From Candidatus Heimdallarchaeota archaeon (GTDB lineage Archaea; Asgardarchaeota; Heimdallarchaeia; JABLTI01), in NCBI GenBank assembly GCA_019058275.1, contig JAHLVW010000099.1:1-64000 (forward strand): a stretch of 64,000 nt of DNA, in the 5' to 3' direction. The translations under genes were made by a program, and so were the position numbers. The notes under the pieces are model-generated. The model ran no database searches, was not told where the DNA came from, and saw only the letters and a program-made list of their open reading frames with translations. Below, in pieces: positions 8,210 to 17,855 of the stretch. Within the stretch, counting starts at the first letter, position 1. Each line of letters opens with the position of its first letter.

Positions 8210-9314
8210 TCATGGAGGAAGAGCCAGATCAATAGAGAATGGTGATGTTGAAATTGATGTTGCATTTATTGCATCACCCACTTCAGATATTTATGGTAAT
8301 ATTAATGGCGTGTATGGTGAGTATGCTTGTGGTTCATTAGGTTATGCTTTCCCTGATGCTCAATTTGCTAATCATGTTATAGCCGTTACAAATAATTTAG
8401 TTCCTTTTCCTAATGCTCCTATCAGCATCAGTCAAGAGCATGTCGATACTGTTGTAGAACTCGATAAACCAATAGGTGATCCAAGGGGCATAGTATCCAC
8501 AACGTTACGTGTTACTCTAGATCCAAAAGGTTTGAAAATTGCAAGAAATTGCATCGAGGTTATAAAAGCATCTGGATTGTTAAAAGATGGTTTCTCATAT
8601 CAAAGTGGTGCTGGAGGATCAACATTAGCTGCAACTAATTATCTAAGAGAGTATATGATAAGCAAGGGAATTAAAGGTTCATTTGCAATGGGAGGAGCTA
8701 CTGAATCTTTAGTAAAAATGCTTGAAGATGGGTTATTCAAAACTATTCTTGATGTTCAAAGTTTCGATACTTATGCTGTAAAATCACTATTGAACAATCC
8801 AAATCATATTGAAATTGGAGCAAGTCAATATGCTAATCCATTCACTTCCGGGTGTGTCGCTAATTTGCTAAACACAATAATACTTGGTGGAACAGAAGTT
8901 GATGTTAATTTTAATGTAAATACATCAACTGAATCAGATGGTAGAATTATGTGGGGTATGGGTGGACACCAAGACACTGCAGAAGGAGCAAAATTAACTA
9001 TAATAGCAGTTCCATTGCTAAGAGGAAGAATTCCAATCATTGTAGATGATGTTATCTCTGTCAATAGTCCAGGTGAAAATATTGATGTTGTTGTCACTGA
9101 AAGGGGAATAGCAATAAATCCAAATTCACCACACTATAGTACTTTAAAAAGAAACAAAAAACTTGATATTAAAAGCATAGATGAACTAAAGAAAATAGCA
9201 GAGAATCTTATCAGTGGAAAACCTAAGAAACCTAAAACAACTGATCGCATAGTAGCTATGATTGAGTATAGAGATGGTTCAGTATTAGATGTTATTTACC
9301 AAGTTAAAGATTAG
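8210..9314 (+). pseudogene. citF: Citrate lyase alpha subunit, C-terminal fragment
   Basis: The downstream part of CitF (about 367 codons) begins at HGGRARSIENGDVEID and ends at TAG 9312-9314. Family marks include SPTSDIYGNINGVYG, FSYQSGAGGS (the acyl-binding glycine loop), GGHQDTAEGAKLTI and DVVVTERGIAINP. Together with 4251-4700 it makes a CitF of normal length, about 517 aa. No convincing start codon or ribosome site precedes the homologous part; the nearest upstream ATG codons (8166, 8178) belong to the inserted DNA. It is probably not expressed as a working subunit unless the insertion is an assembly artefact. Confidence 0.88.
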
Positions 9315-9413
9315 AAAATAATGTAGAATTTTTTAAAGTATGTAAGAACATGTTTATATTAGACAAGAATAATGTTTATATGAAAATATAGATTTCAGGG
9401 GAACAAATTACAG

Positions 9414-9653
9414 TTGAATTTTATATCTGACAGAAAGAAGCCATTAATAAGAGTAATGCTTGTCGCTTCAGCACTTATACCAGTGTACATTATGTACTTG
9501 ACATTCGCTGACCCACCAATATTAGTGGGTATATTCACTAGCATATATTCGTTCTTCATGGTTGTAGTTTGGTTTCTTTTCTATTTCGATTTCTTCATTA
9601 AAAAACCCACTTTCAATGGTTCAAATGGAAAATTAAGTCTTAATAATGAATAA
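9414..9653 (+). CDS. Small membrane protein, two transmembrane segments
   Basis: Protein of 79 aa. TTG start at 9414 with a GGGGA ribosome-binding site about 10 nt upstream and a TATA-like TTTATAT at about 9374. Two hydrophobic segments (about residues 13-31 and 36-60) are joined by a short loop (FADPPILVG). The C-terminus is polar. It sits alone between citF and the ABC exporter genes on the same strand. No family recognised. The start signals and codon pattern make it a plausible real small gene. Confidence 0.5.
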   Translation: MNFISDRKKPLIRVMLVASALIPVYIMYLTFADPPILVGIFTSIYSFFMVVVWFLFYFDFFIKKPTFNGSNGKLSLNNE

Positions 9654-9801
9654 TTCCGAATGAATTTCTTTCTTTAATTTCTAATGAAAAGCAGTTTTAT
9701 TTTGTACATGGATAGTATACCAGAAGAAAAACTGACTCATACAAAGGTTAAAAGCATTCAATCAATTTTTAAAATTTAATGTTGATGAATGGAAAGTTGA
9801 G

Positions 9802-11760
9802 GTGGAAAGAATAAACAGCACTGAGATAGTTAATAATGGTCTTTCTAAACAACAAATAGAAATTAGGAATATCCCTGATTCTCATTTGAAATGGTTAATT
9901 CAACAAGTTTTTAGAAAACCAGCAATAGCTATTACTGTCATAGTAGGAACTTTACTTTCTATTGCAGCTACAATGACTCGTCCTTATATGATGGGAGAAT
10001 TATTCGATATCATATGGGACCTATATTTAGGAAGTAGAACAGCAAATATTGTTGAATTTCTATCAATTTTGGATATTGACAAAGACATTCTAATTTATGT
10101 TTACATTTTACTTGGTTTAGCAGGTTTTGAATTCATTATAAACATCACAGTAGGCATTCTAAATGAGTATATAGCTCAAAATACTGAGAGATCAATAAGA
10201 GATGATTTCTATAGATCAGTTCAGAGTAAATCCATGGCATTTCATGATACAGCAAAAGTTGGAGAATTAATGTCACAAGCAACTTTTGATGTCAGAATAA
10301 TAAACGCCACTGTATCCCCAGGATTGAGAATGATTGCACAAGCAATTTTAACTGCAGGTGCAGCTTTTGGGTTACTATTTTATTATGATTGGCGTATTGC
10401 TTTGGCAGTTATCGCGTTTACTCCTCTCTATATCTTGACTGTTAGAAATTATTCTAAGAAATTGCATCCTTTAACTGAAAAGGTACAAAAGCAATTTGGT
10501 ATTGCTAATTCATTATTACAAGAAAATGTTTCAGGTATTAGAGTTGTCAGAGCATTTACAGCAGAAAAACATGAAACAAAACGCTTTAGTAAAGAAGTAG
10601 ATGAATTAAGAGATGATATTATTGCTAGAGGTGAACGACAAGCACTTTATTTTCCACCCTTGATATTGTCACTTTCCATTACGATATCCCTTGGATTAAG
10701 TGTATTGTTAATCGCAACAGGATCTATGTCTGGCGGAGAAGCTATTGCTATAACTGGAGCTTTATTTCAATTATATAACCCTACATATATGATATCTTGG
10801 GTTTTATACTTGACACACATGGGTCTCGCTGGAGCAAAACGAATAATAACAACAATGAAAGAAGAAGAGATAATTGTTGAAAAGCCAGATGCTATTAAAT
10901 TTACAGACATACAGGGTAGAGTTGATTACATAAATGTAGATTTCAGCTATTATAAGCTGAGAGATAAGACTAGAAAAACTGGGACTGAAAATAAGAAGCA
11001 AGAAACAAAAGAAAAACCAGAAGTTAATGTTAGAGAAACTTTGAAAGATATTAATTTAACAGCTAATCCAGGTGATATTGTTGCAATATTGGGACCAACA
11101 GGTTGCGGGAAGTCCACAATAACTAAACTTCTAGCAAGAATGTATGATGTTGATTCTGGTGAAATACTGATTGATGGTAAAAATATTCAAGATATTACGT
11201 TGGATTCTTTACGGAAGAATATTGGTGTAATAGAACAAGATATTTTCCTATTCTCTACAACAATTAAAGAGAATATTGCTTATGGTGTTGATCGTAAGGT
11301 TTCAGATGAAGAAATAATTGAGTATGCTAAGGCAGCTCAAGCTCACAATTTCATAATAACCTTTGATGATGGGTACGACACACTCGTTGGTGAACGAGGT
11401 GTAACTTTATCTGGAGGAGAAAAACAACGTATTGCTATTGCAAGAGCATTTCTAGCAAATCCCAAAATTTTAATCCTTGATGATTCAGCATCAGCAATTG
11501 ATGCTCAAACAGAAGAGTTAATCCAAAAAGCAATGGATAGGTTACTCGAAAATCGAACTGTCTTTATTATTACTCACAGATTAGCAACTATAAAACGAGC
11601 TAATAAGATCTTAGTGCTACGTAAAGGAGAGATAGTAGCACAAGGATACCATGATTCACTTCTAAAATCCAGTGAAGATTATCGTCGAGTATTTGGACGA
11701 CATTTAAAGTTACCACCAATTGATGAAGCAATTGGAATTACATCTGGAGGTTCAAAATAA
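9802..11760 (+). CDS. ABC exporter subunit A (TM-NBD), degenerate catalytic site
   Basis: Protein of 652 aa, type IV (multidrug/peptide) exporter half: about six membrane helices in residues 30-330, then an ATP-binding domain. Walker A is GPTGCGKST and the signature is LSGGEKQR. Walker B is LILDDSASAID, where the usual catalytic Glu after the Walker B Asp is Asp. GTG start at 9802. A charged insert of about 30 residues rich in K/E/T precedes the conserved NBD beta strands. The gene overlaps the next ABC half by one base (TAATG), so the two make a heterodimer. As in TM287/288, one of the two ATP sites would be inactive. Substrate unknown. Confidence 0.88.
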   Translation: MERINSTEIVNNGLSKQQIEIRNIPDSHLKWLIQQVFRKPAIAITVIVGTLLSIAATMTRPYMMGELFDIIWDLYLGSRTANIVEFLSILDIDKDILIYVYILLGLAGFEFIINITVGILNEYIAQNTERSIRDDFYRSVQSKSMAFHDTAKVGELMSQATFDVRIINATVSPGLRMIAQAILTAGAAFGLLFYYDWRIALAVIAFTPLYILTVRNYSKKLHPLTEKVQKQFGIANSLLQENVSGIRVVRAFTAEKHETKRFSKEVDELRDDIIARGERQALYFPPLILSLSITISLGLSVLLIATGSMSGGEAIAITGALFQLYNPTYMISWVLYLTHMGLAGAKRIITTMKEEEIIVEKPDAIKFTDIQGRVDYINVDFSYYKLRDKTRKTGTENKKQETKEKPEVNVRETLKDINLTANPGDIVAILGPTGCGKSTITKLLARMYDVDSGEILIDGKNIQDITLDSLRKNIGVIEQDIFLFSTTIKENIAYGVDRKVSDEEIIEYAKAAQAHNFIITFDDGYDTLVGERGVTLSGGEKQRIAIARAFLANPKILILDDSASAIDAQTEELIQKAMDRLLENRTVFIITHRLATIKRANKILVLRKGEIVAQGYHDSLLKSSEDYRRVFGRHLKLPPIDEAIGITSGGSK

Positions 11761-13574
11761 TGTCTTGGTTTGGAGTAGGTAGAAGCGAGGAAGAATCTGA
11801 AGGGAAGTTCACTGATCGAGAGCTAACACAAAGAATTATTTCCTATATTTCACCTTACAAGAAAGATATCTTCATAACCACTATAATTATAATGATTAAT
11901 ACAGCATTTTCACTAGCACCACCTTACATTATTGGTAGGTTATTAGATTTTGCTGTGGAGTTATCTGAAGGTGGTACACCATCAATAGCTCTAATAGTCA
12001 CATTAGCAGTAACAAATTTTGTTTTGAATGGTATCCTTTGGTATCTAGGTGAATATCTGACAAGAGTGATTACTATAAGGGCTATTACAAAAGTAACAAG
12101 AGAAATTCGAATGGATATGTTTCAAAGAATACAAAACCATGATTTCCGTTTCTTTGATACTCATATTACAGGAAAGATAATGTCTCGAGTAATGAATGAT
12201 ACTGACACACTGCGTGATACATTGTTCTTTATTACTCAATTATTTGGAAATGTTTTATTAGTTCTTGCTTCTGCTGGTTTGTTATTCTTCCTGAATTGGC
12301 AATTAGCTTTAATCTCATTGGCATTAACTCCTTTGATCTTTCTACTAATGTTCATATATCGTAAATTTGTTCGTAGAACTATGTTAAATTGGAGAAAAAC
12401 TGTTGCTACAGTAAATGCTACGATGGGTGAAAGCATCTCAGGGATAGCTGTTAGTAAATCGTTTTCCAGAGAGAAAAGGAATTTTGAGGATTTTCAGAAA
12501 ATTAACCAAGAAAACTTTGTTGCATCATTTAAAAGAGGTTTAACTTTTGCTACCTTGTGGCCTATAATAACATTAATGCAAATAACTGTTCTAGTTGCTT
12601 TACTAGTTTATGGACAGAATTTAGTAGTTTTCAATCAAGTTATGGAACCAGGAGCTCTATACAGCTTTACAATTTACTTGTGGAGATTCTTCTTCCCATT
12701 AACACAAGTTGCTAATTTCTACTCACAATATCAAGCAGGATTAGCAGCAATGGAAAGAATATTTGGATTAATGGAAGTGGAATCAGAAGTCAAAGAAGCT
12801 GATGAACCAAAAATTCTTCCAGAATTACAGGGAGAAATAGAATTCAAAAATATAGACTTCTGGTATAATGAAAATGAACCAGTTTTCAAGAATTTCTCAT
12901 TAAAGATAAATGCAGGAGAAACAGTTGCTATTGTAGGGGAGACTGGAGCTGGAAAAACAACTCTAGCGTCTTTACTTTCAAGGTTTTATGAAATAAAAGG
13001 TGGAAGTATACTTGTTGACGGTGTTGATATTCGTGATTTGCAAATTGAATGGTACAGACAGCAAGTTGCATTAGTTTTACAAGATAGCTTCCTTTTCGCT
13101 GGAACCATCAAAGATAACATTAAATTTGGCAGAATTTGGGATAATCCAACAGATGAAGAAATTCATCTAGCTGCAAGAACTGTACAAGCAACTGAATTCA
13201 TAGAAGACTTTCCTGACGGATTTGAAACAGATGTCTTTGAAAGAGGAAAAAGACTTTCAACTGGACAAAGGCAATTAGTTACTTTTGCTCGAGCATTATT
13301 AGCTAATCCACGAATACTCATTCTCGATGAGGCAACAGCCAGTGTAGATGCTTATACAGAGGCAATGATTCAAGATGCTCTCGAGACAATTATGAAAGGC
13401 AGAACCTCAATTGTTATTGCTCATAGATTATCTACGATCAAAAATGCTGATAAAATTATTATGATTGAAAATGGTCAAATCGTTGAAATGGGTTCACATG
13501 ATGAACTTCTTACTAAGAAAGGTCAATACGCTGGACTTTATGAAACCTATTTCAAACATCAATCATTAATGTGA
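11760..13574 (+). CDS. ABC exporter subunit B (TM-NBD), consensus catalytic site
   Basis: Protein of 604 aa with the same architecture: membrane domain about residues 30-310, then a nucleotide-binding domain with Walker A GETGAGKTT, Q-loop QDSFLFAGTI, signature LSTGQRQL and Walker B LILDEATASVD (catalytic Glu present). The signature has Thr where the consensus LSGGQ has Gly. In heterodimeric exporters a deviant signature in the partner faces the degenerate Walker site of the other subunit, which fits subunit A upstream. Translation is coupled through the overlapping TAATG. A hairpin terminator follows at once at 13576-13596. Confidence 0.88.
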   Translation: MSWFGVGRSEEESEGKFTDRELTQRIISYISPYKKDIFITTIIIMINTAFSLAPPYIIGRLLDFAVELSEGGTPSIALIVTLAVTNFVLNGILWYLGEYLTRVITIRAITKVTREIRMDMFQRIQNHDFRFFDTHITGKIMSRVMNDTDTLRDTLFFITQLFGNVLLVLASAGLLFFLNWQLALISLALTPLIFLLMFIYRKFVRRTMLNWRKTVATVNATMGESISGIAVSKSFSREKRNFEDFQKINQENFVASFKRGLTFATLWPIITLMQITVLVALLVYGQNLVVFNQVMEPGALYSFTIYLWRFFFPLTQVANFYSQYQAGLAAMERIFGLMEVESEVKEADEPKILPELQGEIEFKNIDFWYNENEPVFKNFSLKINAGETVAIVGETGAGKTTLASLLSRFYEIKGGSILVDGVDIRDLQIEWYRQQVALVLQDSFLFAGTIKDNIKFGRIWDNPTDEEIHLAARTVQATEFIEDFPDGFETDVFERGKRLSTGQRQLVTFARALLANPRILILDEATASVDAYTEAMIQDALETIMKGRTSIVIAHRLSTIKNADKIIMIENGQIVEMGSHDELLTKKGQYAGLYETYFKHQSLM

Positions 13575-13575
13575 T

Positions 13576-13596
13576 TTGTAAGACTTGTTCTTACAA
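13576..13596. terminator. Hairpin between convergent ABC and CorA-like genes
   Basis: TTGTAAGA (13576-13583) and TCTTACAA (13589-13596) form an 8-bp stem with a CTTGT loop. It lies just after the ABC stop codon and overlaps the stop of the convergent CorA-like gene. Confidence 0.45.
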
Positions 13597-14568
13597 TTTC
13601 ATTTTTCTAAAAATCAGAATAATTAATACTGTAACAACTAGTATCGTTGCCATAAAAATCCAAAATGGTGCTGATAAGAATAAATTAGGATTGTTTATAA
13701 AATCTTGAAAATTAACTCCTCCAATAGAAGCCAATAAGTTTGGTATTAAAATTACTGCTGTTAAAACAGCAATTAATTTCATTGTATCATTCATTTTATT
13801 TGATGCTGAAGATAAATAGACTTCTACAATACTGCTTACACGATCTCTGAAAGATACGCATGTATCATTTGCCTCGAGTATGTGATCATATACATCAGTG
13901 AAATATGTTTGAGCAGATTCGCTAATCAATGGAATATCATCAACAGCTAATTCTCTTAGAACTACTCTTTGTGGTCTTATAGCTTTCATAATGATGAGTA
14001 TGTTAGTTCTCAAATCAAATGTTGTATCAAGTAATTCTCTCTCAGGTCGATGAACTACAATCTCTTCTACTTCTTCAATGATATCTTCAATTTCCTCAAG
14101 TCTATCAAGATAACCATCAATAAATGTATCAATAATAACATAGGACAAAAACCCAGATTTGTGACTGATTATTCTTTTGTTTTTCAGCAAAATACGATTA
14201 TGTACAGCCTTTAAGCTTATACCACCTCTCCTCTCTCTTACTGTTATAACATAATTCTTGCCAAGATAGATAGCAATTTGATAAGGTTCTAATTCATCTT
14301 CATCTGGAAGTTTTCTGACACCTACTAGAATAATAAACAAATAGTCTGGATATTCTTCTATTTTAGGTCTTTGATTTGCTTCCAAACAATCTTCTATTGT
14401 AAGGGAATGGAAATTGAATATTTTCTGCAAGGTATTTAATTCATCAATATTTGGTTCAATAATGTCAATCCATAATGTCCCAAGATTCTCTTTAACAGCA
14501 AGTTCTAAATCATCTTCGTGTAATTTTGAATCATTTTCTGAAAAGGAAAGTATTCTTTTAATCAACAT
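13591..14568 (-). CDS. CorA-family divalent cation channel (GVN variant)
   Basis: Protein of 325 aa, the usual CorA length. A large soluble N-terminal domain (TLWIDIIEPN, LTIEDCLEANQRPKIEEYPDYLFIIL) and a long charged helix are followed by two membrane helices at the C-terminus. The motif before the last loop reads GGVN instead of the Mg-selective GMN; family members with GIN/GVN variants may prefer other ions such as zinc. The protein forms a pentameric channel in the membrane. It is the gene convergent with the ABC exporter and divergent from nothing obvious. Confident for family, not for ion. Confidence 0.85.
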   Translation of the reverse strand: MLIKRILSFSENDSKLHEDDLELAVKENLGTLWIDIIEPNIDELNTLQKIFNFHSLTIEDCLEANQRPKIEEYPDYLFIILVGVRKLPDEDELEPYQIAIYLGKNYVITVRERRGGISLKAVHNRILLKNKRIISHKSGFLSYVIIDTFIDGYLDRLEEIEDIIEEVEEIVVHRPERELLDTTFDLRTNILIIMKAIRPQRVVLRELAVDDIPLISESAQTYFTDVYDHILEANDTCVSFRDRVSSIVEVYLSSASNKMNDTMKLIAVLTAVILIPNLLASIGGVNFQDFINNPNLFLSAPFWIFMATILVVTVLIILIFRKMKL

Positions 14569-14613
14569 TATTCACCTCCAAATTTTTCCTAACAAAATGC
14601 CAGAAGTTATAGT

Positions 14614-14985
14614 TCACTCCTTTTGTTGAATTATCTCAAATAAATTACCATCTGGATCTTCCAATAAGAAAGATATGAAGTTCTCTTGGGCATAAATTTC
14701 TGTATCTTCTGTACAAAGATTATCTTCTTTACATTTCTTAAGTAATCCAGCAATATCATCTACTTCAATAGCAAGTACTCCACCCTTCCTCATAGGTGAG
14801 TTATCATTTAGAGGTTCAGGGTACAAATAATAAGCAGTATTTGGACCACCATCTGGATAAGTGAAAATAATAAGTGTTTCAGATTTAGCTGTTATTGTCA
14901 TTCCAAGCTTTTCCATAAAAACTTTAGTTTTCGATAAATCACTAGAATGCAACCAAGTAGATACAATTTTTTTAAATTTCATCAT
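14614..14985 (-). CDS. VOC/glyoxalase-fold protein
   Basis: Protein of 123 aa, one VOC domain: two beta-alpha-beta3 modules with the usual STWLHSSDLSKTKVFMEKLG opening and the LLEDPDGNLFEIIQQ ending, where the terminal Glu (FEI) is a common metal ligand. These proteins include glyoxalase I, dioxygenases and antibiotic-binding proteins. The substrate cannot be told from the sequence. It lies 45 nt upstream of the CorA-like gene on the same strand and may share its transcript. Confidence 0.7.
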   Translation of the reverse strand: MMKFKKIVSTWLHSSDLSKTKVFMEKLGMTITAKSETLIIFTYPDGGPNTAYYLYPEPLNDNSPMRKGGVLAIEVDDIAGLLKKCKEDNLCTEDTEIYAQENFISFLLEDPDGNLFEIIQQKE

Positions 14986-15167
14986 ATCATTCTCCTTTTT
15001 TACTAAATAGATTGTTCACACTTTTAATTTAAAAGTTATTACAAGATATGAACTTCTATTTACTCCCATAATAGAGTTAAACGGATTTCTTTGATTTTCT
15101 TACAAGAAAGGAATAATTAAAAATGAGTTTTATTAATCATTCATATCAATAGTTCGAGGATGTTTTT

Positions 15168-16524
15168 ATGTGTGATACTGTGGTAGCACTTGGTAATTCG
15201 ATTAAAAATAAAAAAGTGATTTTTGCTAAAAATAGTGTTCGACAAAAAAACGAACCTTCTGAGATATTACATGTTCCAAGAAAGAAACATCCAAAGAGAT
15301 CAGAAGTAAAAACCACTTACATTTCAATTCCCCAAGTAGAAGAAACAGCAGAAGTCGTTTTATGTAAACCAATTTGGATTTGGGGAGCAGAAATGGTTCC
15401 AATGAATACGGTGTTGCCATAGGTAATGAGGCTACTTTTACTAAAGAAAAATACCAAAAAGAAGGTGGTTTACTTGGAATGAATCTTCTTCGTTTAACTA
15501 TAGAGAGAGCAAAATCTGCAAAAGAAGCAATGGAGGTTATTGTTGATTTATTAGAGCTATATGATCAAGGAGGAAATCATGGTTATCGTAAGAAGGAATT
15601 GTATCATTCATCTTACATTATTGCAGATAAAAAAGAAGCTTGGGTACTTGAAACATCGAGTAAATATTGGGTCGCTGAAAAAGTAAAAGATATAAAATCA
15701 ATTTCTAATACAATAACAATTCGTGGAAAAGGTGATATTCGTCATCCTGAATTAACAGAAAATGCGATGAACAAAGGATGGTGTAAAAATCCAGAAAAAT
15801 TTGATTTCTATAATGATTATCGCGACAAATTTAAGATAGAACAAATTTTTGCATTAGGAATGAATAGGTGCATGAGATCGTATGAGTTATTAAACCGTGA
15901 TATGGGAAATATTGATGAAACGACAATGATGAACATTTTTAGAGATCATGTTCCAATAAAAAAGGATTGGAATCCAGCTAAGGATGCAACATATCGTTCT
16001 CTTTGTGTACACCAAAAAGGAATATTCACAATAACACAAAGTACCATTACTATGGTTTCAGTGCTTGATGACAAGATTCAAACTCATTGGATTACTGGTA
16101 CTGCGACTCCATGTACAGCTATATTTAAACCAATTTTCATTCCTGGTGGAATGCCTGAAATTGGAACAAAAACAACCGCTTACTATGATTCAAAAAACAT
16201 CTGGTGGCAACATGAAAAACTTCATCGTCTTGTTCTTATGGATTATAACAAACGGTTAGGTTTGTATAAAAAAGACAAAGAAAAACTAGAGCAGAGCTTC
16301 ATTCAAAATACAAGAGATTTCATAAAAAAATGAAAAGTAGTACTCTTACAGAGGAAAAGGTACAACAATTAAGGAATTTTACTTTTGAAAAATTTAATGA
16401 AGCTGTGACAAATAAAGAAAAATGGATAAAATTAGTTGAAAAAGAACCAATTAAAAGAAAAACTAATATTTGCTATCAAAACTCTTGGCAAAAAACGAGT
16501 AGAAGGAATAAATTGTCTTTTTAA
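15168..16524 (+). CDS. Peptidase C69 / secernin-like dipeptidase, two frameshifts
   Basis: Three overlapping frames form one protein of about 450 aa. It starts MCDTVVAL, with Cys2 as the N-terminal nucleophile expected for C69 Ntn hydrolases, followed by VIFAKNSVRQKNEPSEI and CKPIWIWGAEM; frame 2 continues GSNEYGVAIGNEA, YIIADKKEAWVLETS and SLCVHQKG, down to IWWQHEKLHR; frame 3 (16330-16524) gives a helical tail. Break 1 is repaired by one more G in the GG at 15395-15396. Break 2 is repaired by one more A in the A-run 16324-16330. Both breaks suggest homopolymer errors or very recent mutations. A Val in the IRGKGDIRHPE region is not diagnostic. Cytosolic; no signal peptide. Confidence 0.75.
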
Positions 16525-16581
16525 GATAACAACATAATTTTTTAAGTCTCAACTTAGATTGTTACTTAGTAATATAAATTG

Positions 16582-16668
16582 TATCTCTAGCTTAGAGGAA
16601 ATACCTAACCTATAATTGAGTGGTAAAATTTAGAGATATCAGAGCGAATAAATAATCGAAAGATTATT
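16582..16668 (+). other. Foldable leader region before the Nudix gene
   Basis: TATCTCTA (16582-16589) pairs perfectly with TAGAGATA (16631-16638), enclosing TACC (16602-16605) with GGTA (16622-16625). A second stem, AATAATC-GAAA-GATTATT (16651-16668), carries a GNRA-type loop. It could be a structured 5' leader of the Nudix gene at 16710. Short stems of this kind also arise by chance in AT-rich DNA. Confidence 0.25.
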
Positions 16669-16709
16669 AGAGACCAGAACTTAGATTAATAGGTTTATAT
16701 CTTTGCTAT

Positions 16710-17222
16710 GTGAAAAAGGGACGGTGCATTGAAACGACAGAAGTAAATTCGAATAAACATAACAAATACAACATTAAAGGAGTTTCAAAAAGCATAGATC
16801 AAGTTTCAGCTGGCGGAGTTGTCTATAAAGAGTGTGAAGATAAAAAAGTGAGAGTAGCTTTAATACGAGATCAAAATACCCATAAATGGATTTTACCTAA
16901 GGGTAGAATTGAAAAAGGAGAATCGCTTGAAGAGACTTCTCTTAGGGAAATTAAAGAAGAAACTGGACTTCAAAGCCTTAAATTTATAAAGAAAATAGAC
17001 AAAACTAACTATTGGTTTAGAACTAAACAGAAAGCCAAACTAACTAAGGAAGTTCATTTCTTTCTCTATAAAGACGAAGATAGCTACGAAGACATCTGCG
17101 TTGAGAAAACCAATTTTGATAAGGGGCAGTGGTTTACGAAAGATGAAGCAATTAAGAAAATTGGATTTCCAGCACAAAGGAAAATCCTCAATAAAGCTTT
17201 CAAAATAATCGAAGATGAGTAA
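16710..17222 (+). CDS. Nudix hydrolase
   Basis: Protein of 170 aa with a full Nudix box: G in LPKGRIEKGES, then REIKEETGL with the metal-binding glutamates. The N-terminal strand VSAGGVVYKE and the mid-domain strands are typical of MutT/Ap4A-hydrolase-like members that act on nucleoside diphosphate derivatives. GTG start at 16710; the first 30 residues are polar and poorly conserved, so a later start is possible, but no ATG lies before the domain. Substrate cannot be assigned. Single gene, followed by the aIF1 gene after about 200 nt. Confidence 0.85.
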   Translation: MKKGRCIETTEVNSNKHNKYNIKGVSKSIDQVSAGGVVYKECEDKKVRVALIRDQNTHKWILPKGRIEKGESLEETSLREIKEETGLQSLKFIKKIDKTNYWFRTKQKAKLTKEVHFFLYKDEDSYEDICVEKTNFDKGQWFTKDEAIKKIGFPAQRKILNKAFKIIEDE

Positions 17223-17426
17223 GGAGATTGCTCATTTTTCTCTTATTTTTTCAGTAAAAGGAAGAATTTTCTTAATGACTTTTTATCGGAAAATTACACC
17301 AAAAAGTACATTTTTTTAGTGAAAATCACCATTAATTAGAAAAACTATTTATTTAATAAACTCAAAATATGAAATAACTTTAAGATAAAAATATGTTGTG
17401 AGGTAAAAAATTAGAGGATAGATATT

Positions 17427-17735
17427 ATGCCAGGCACATGTCCAAAATGTGGTCTTCCTGAAGAGCTATGTATGTGTCAAGCAATAGCTAAGGAAGAACA
17501 AAGAATTAAAGTGCGTATAGAAACGCGAAAATGGGGAAGAGAAGTTACGTTGATTATGGGTATAAACCCTAAAGAGGTTGACCTTGTTTCTTTAACTACT
17601 AAATTAAAGAATAAGTGCGCTTGCGGTGGAACATCCAAAGATGGGGTCATTGAATTACAGGGAGATCATAGACAGAGAATCAAGGATCTATTACTAGCAG
17701 AAGGTTATGATAGTTCAAACATTAACATCCAGTAA
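17427..17735 (+). CDS. Translation initiation factor aIF1 (SUI1 family)
   Basis: Protein of 102 aa. The N-terminal zinc-knuckle-like CPKCGLPEELCMC is followed by the SUI1 fold (VTLIMGINPKEVDL, LKNKCACGGTSKDGVIELQG, HRQRIKDLLL). aIF1 binds the small ribosomal subunit and checks start-codon selection in archaea and eukaryotes. The extra cysteine knuckle at the start is common in archaeal members. ATG start with purine-rich leader AGAGGATAG about 10 nt upstream. A hairpin at 17759-17776 follows. Strong archaeal marker gene. Confidence 0.93.
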   Translation: MPGTCPKCGLPEELCMCQAIAKEEQRIKVRIETRKWGREVTLIMGINPKEVDLVSLTTKLKNKCACGGTSKDGVIELQGDHRQRIKDLLLAEGYDSSNINIQ

Positions 17736-17758
17736 AATGTAACAACGTAAACAAAAAG

Positions 17759-17776
17759 GGTTATTTTGAAATAACC
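17759..17776. terminator. Hairpin after aIF1
   Basis: GGTTATTT (17759-17766) and AAATAACC (17769-17776) form an 8-bp stem. It lies 24 nt after the aIF1 stop and between convergent genes. Confidence 0.4.
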
Positions 17777-17855
17777 AAACTACATACTTCTTTAAATCGG
17801 AAGCTAGTACTAGAGACTCACTTCTGAATTTATTATTTCTACCTTTAATTGTGGA

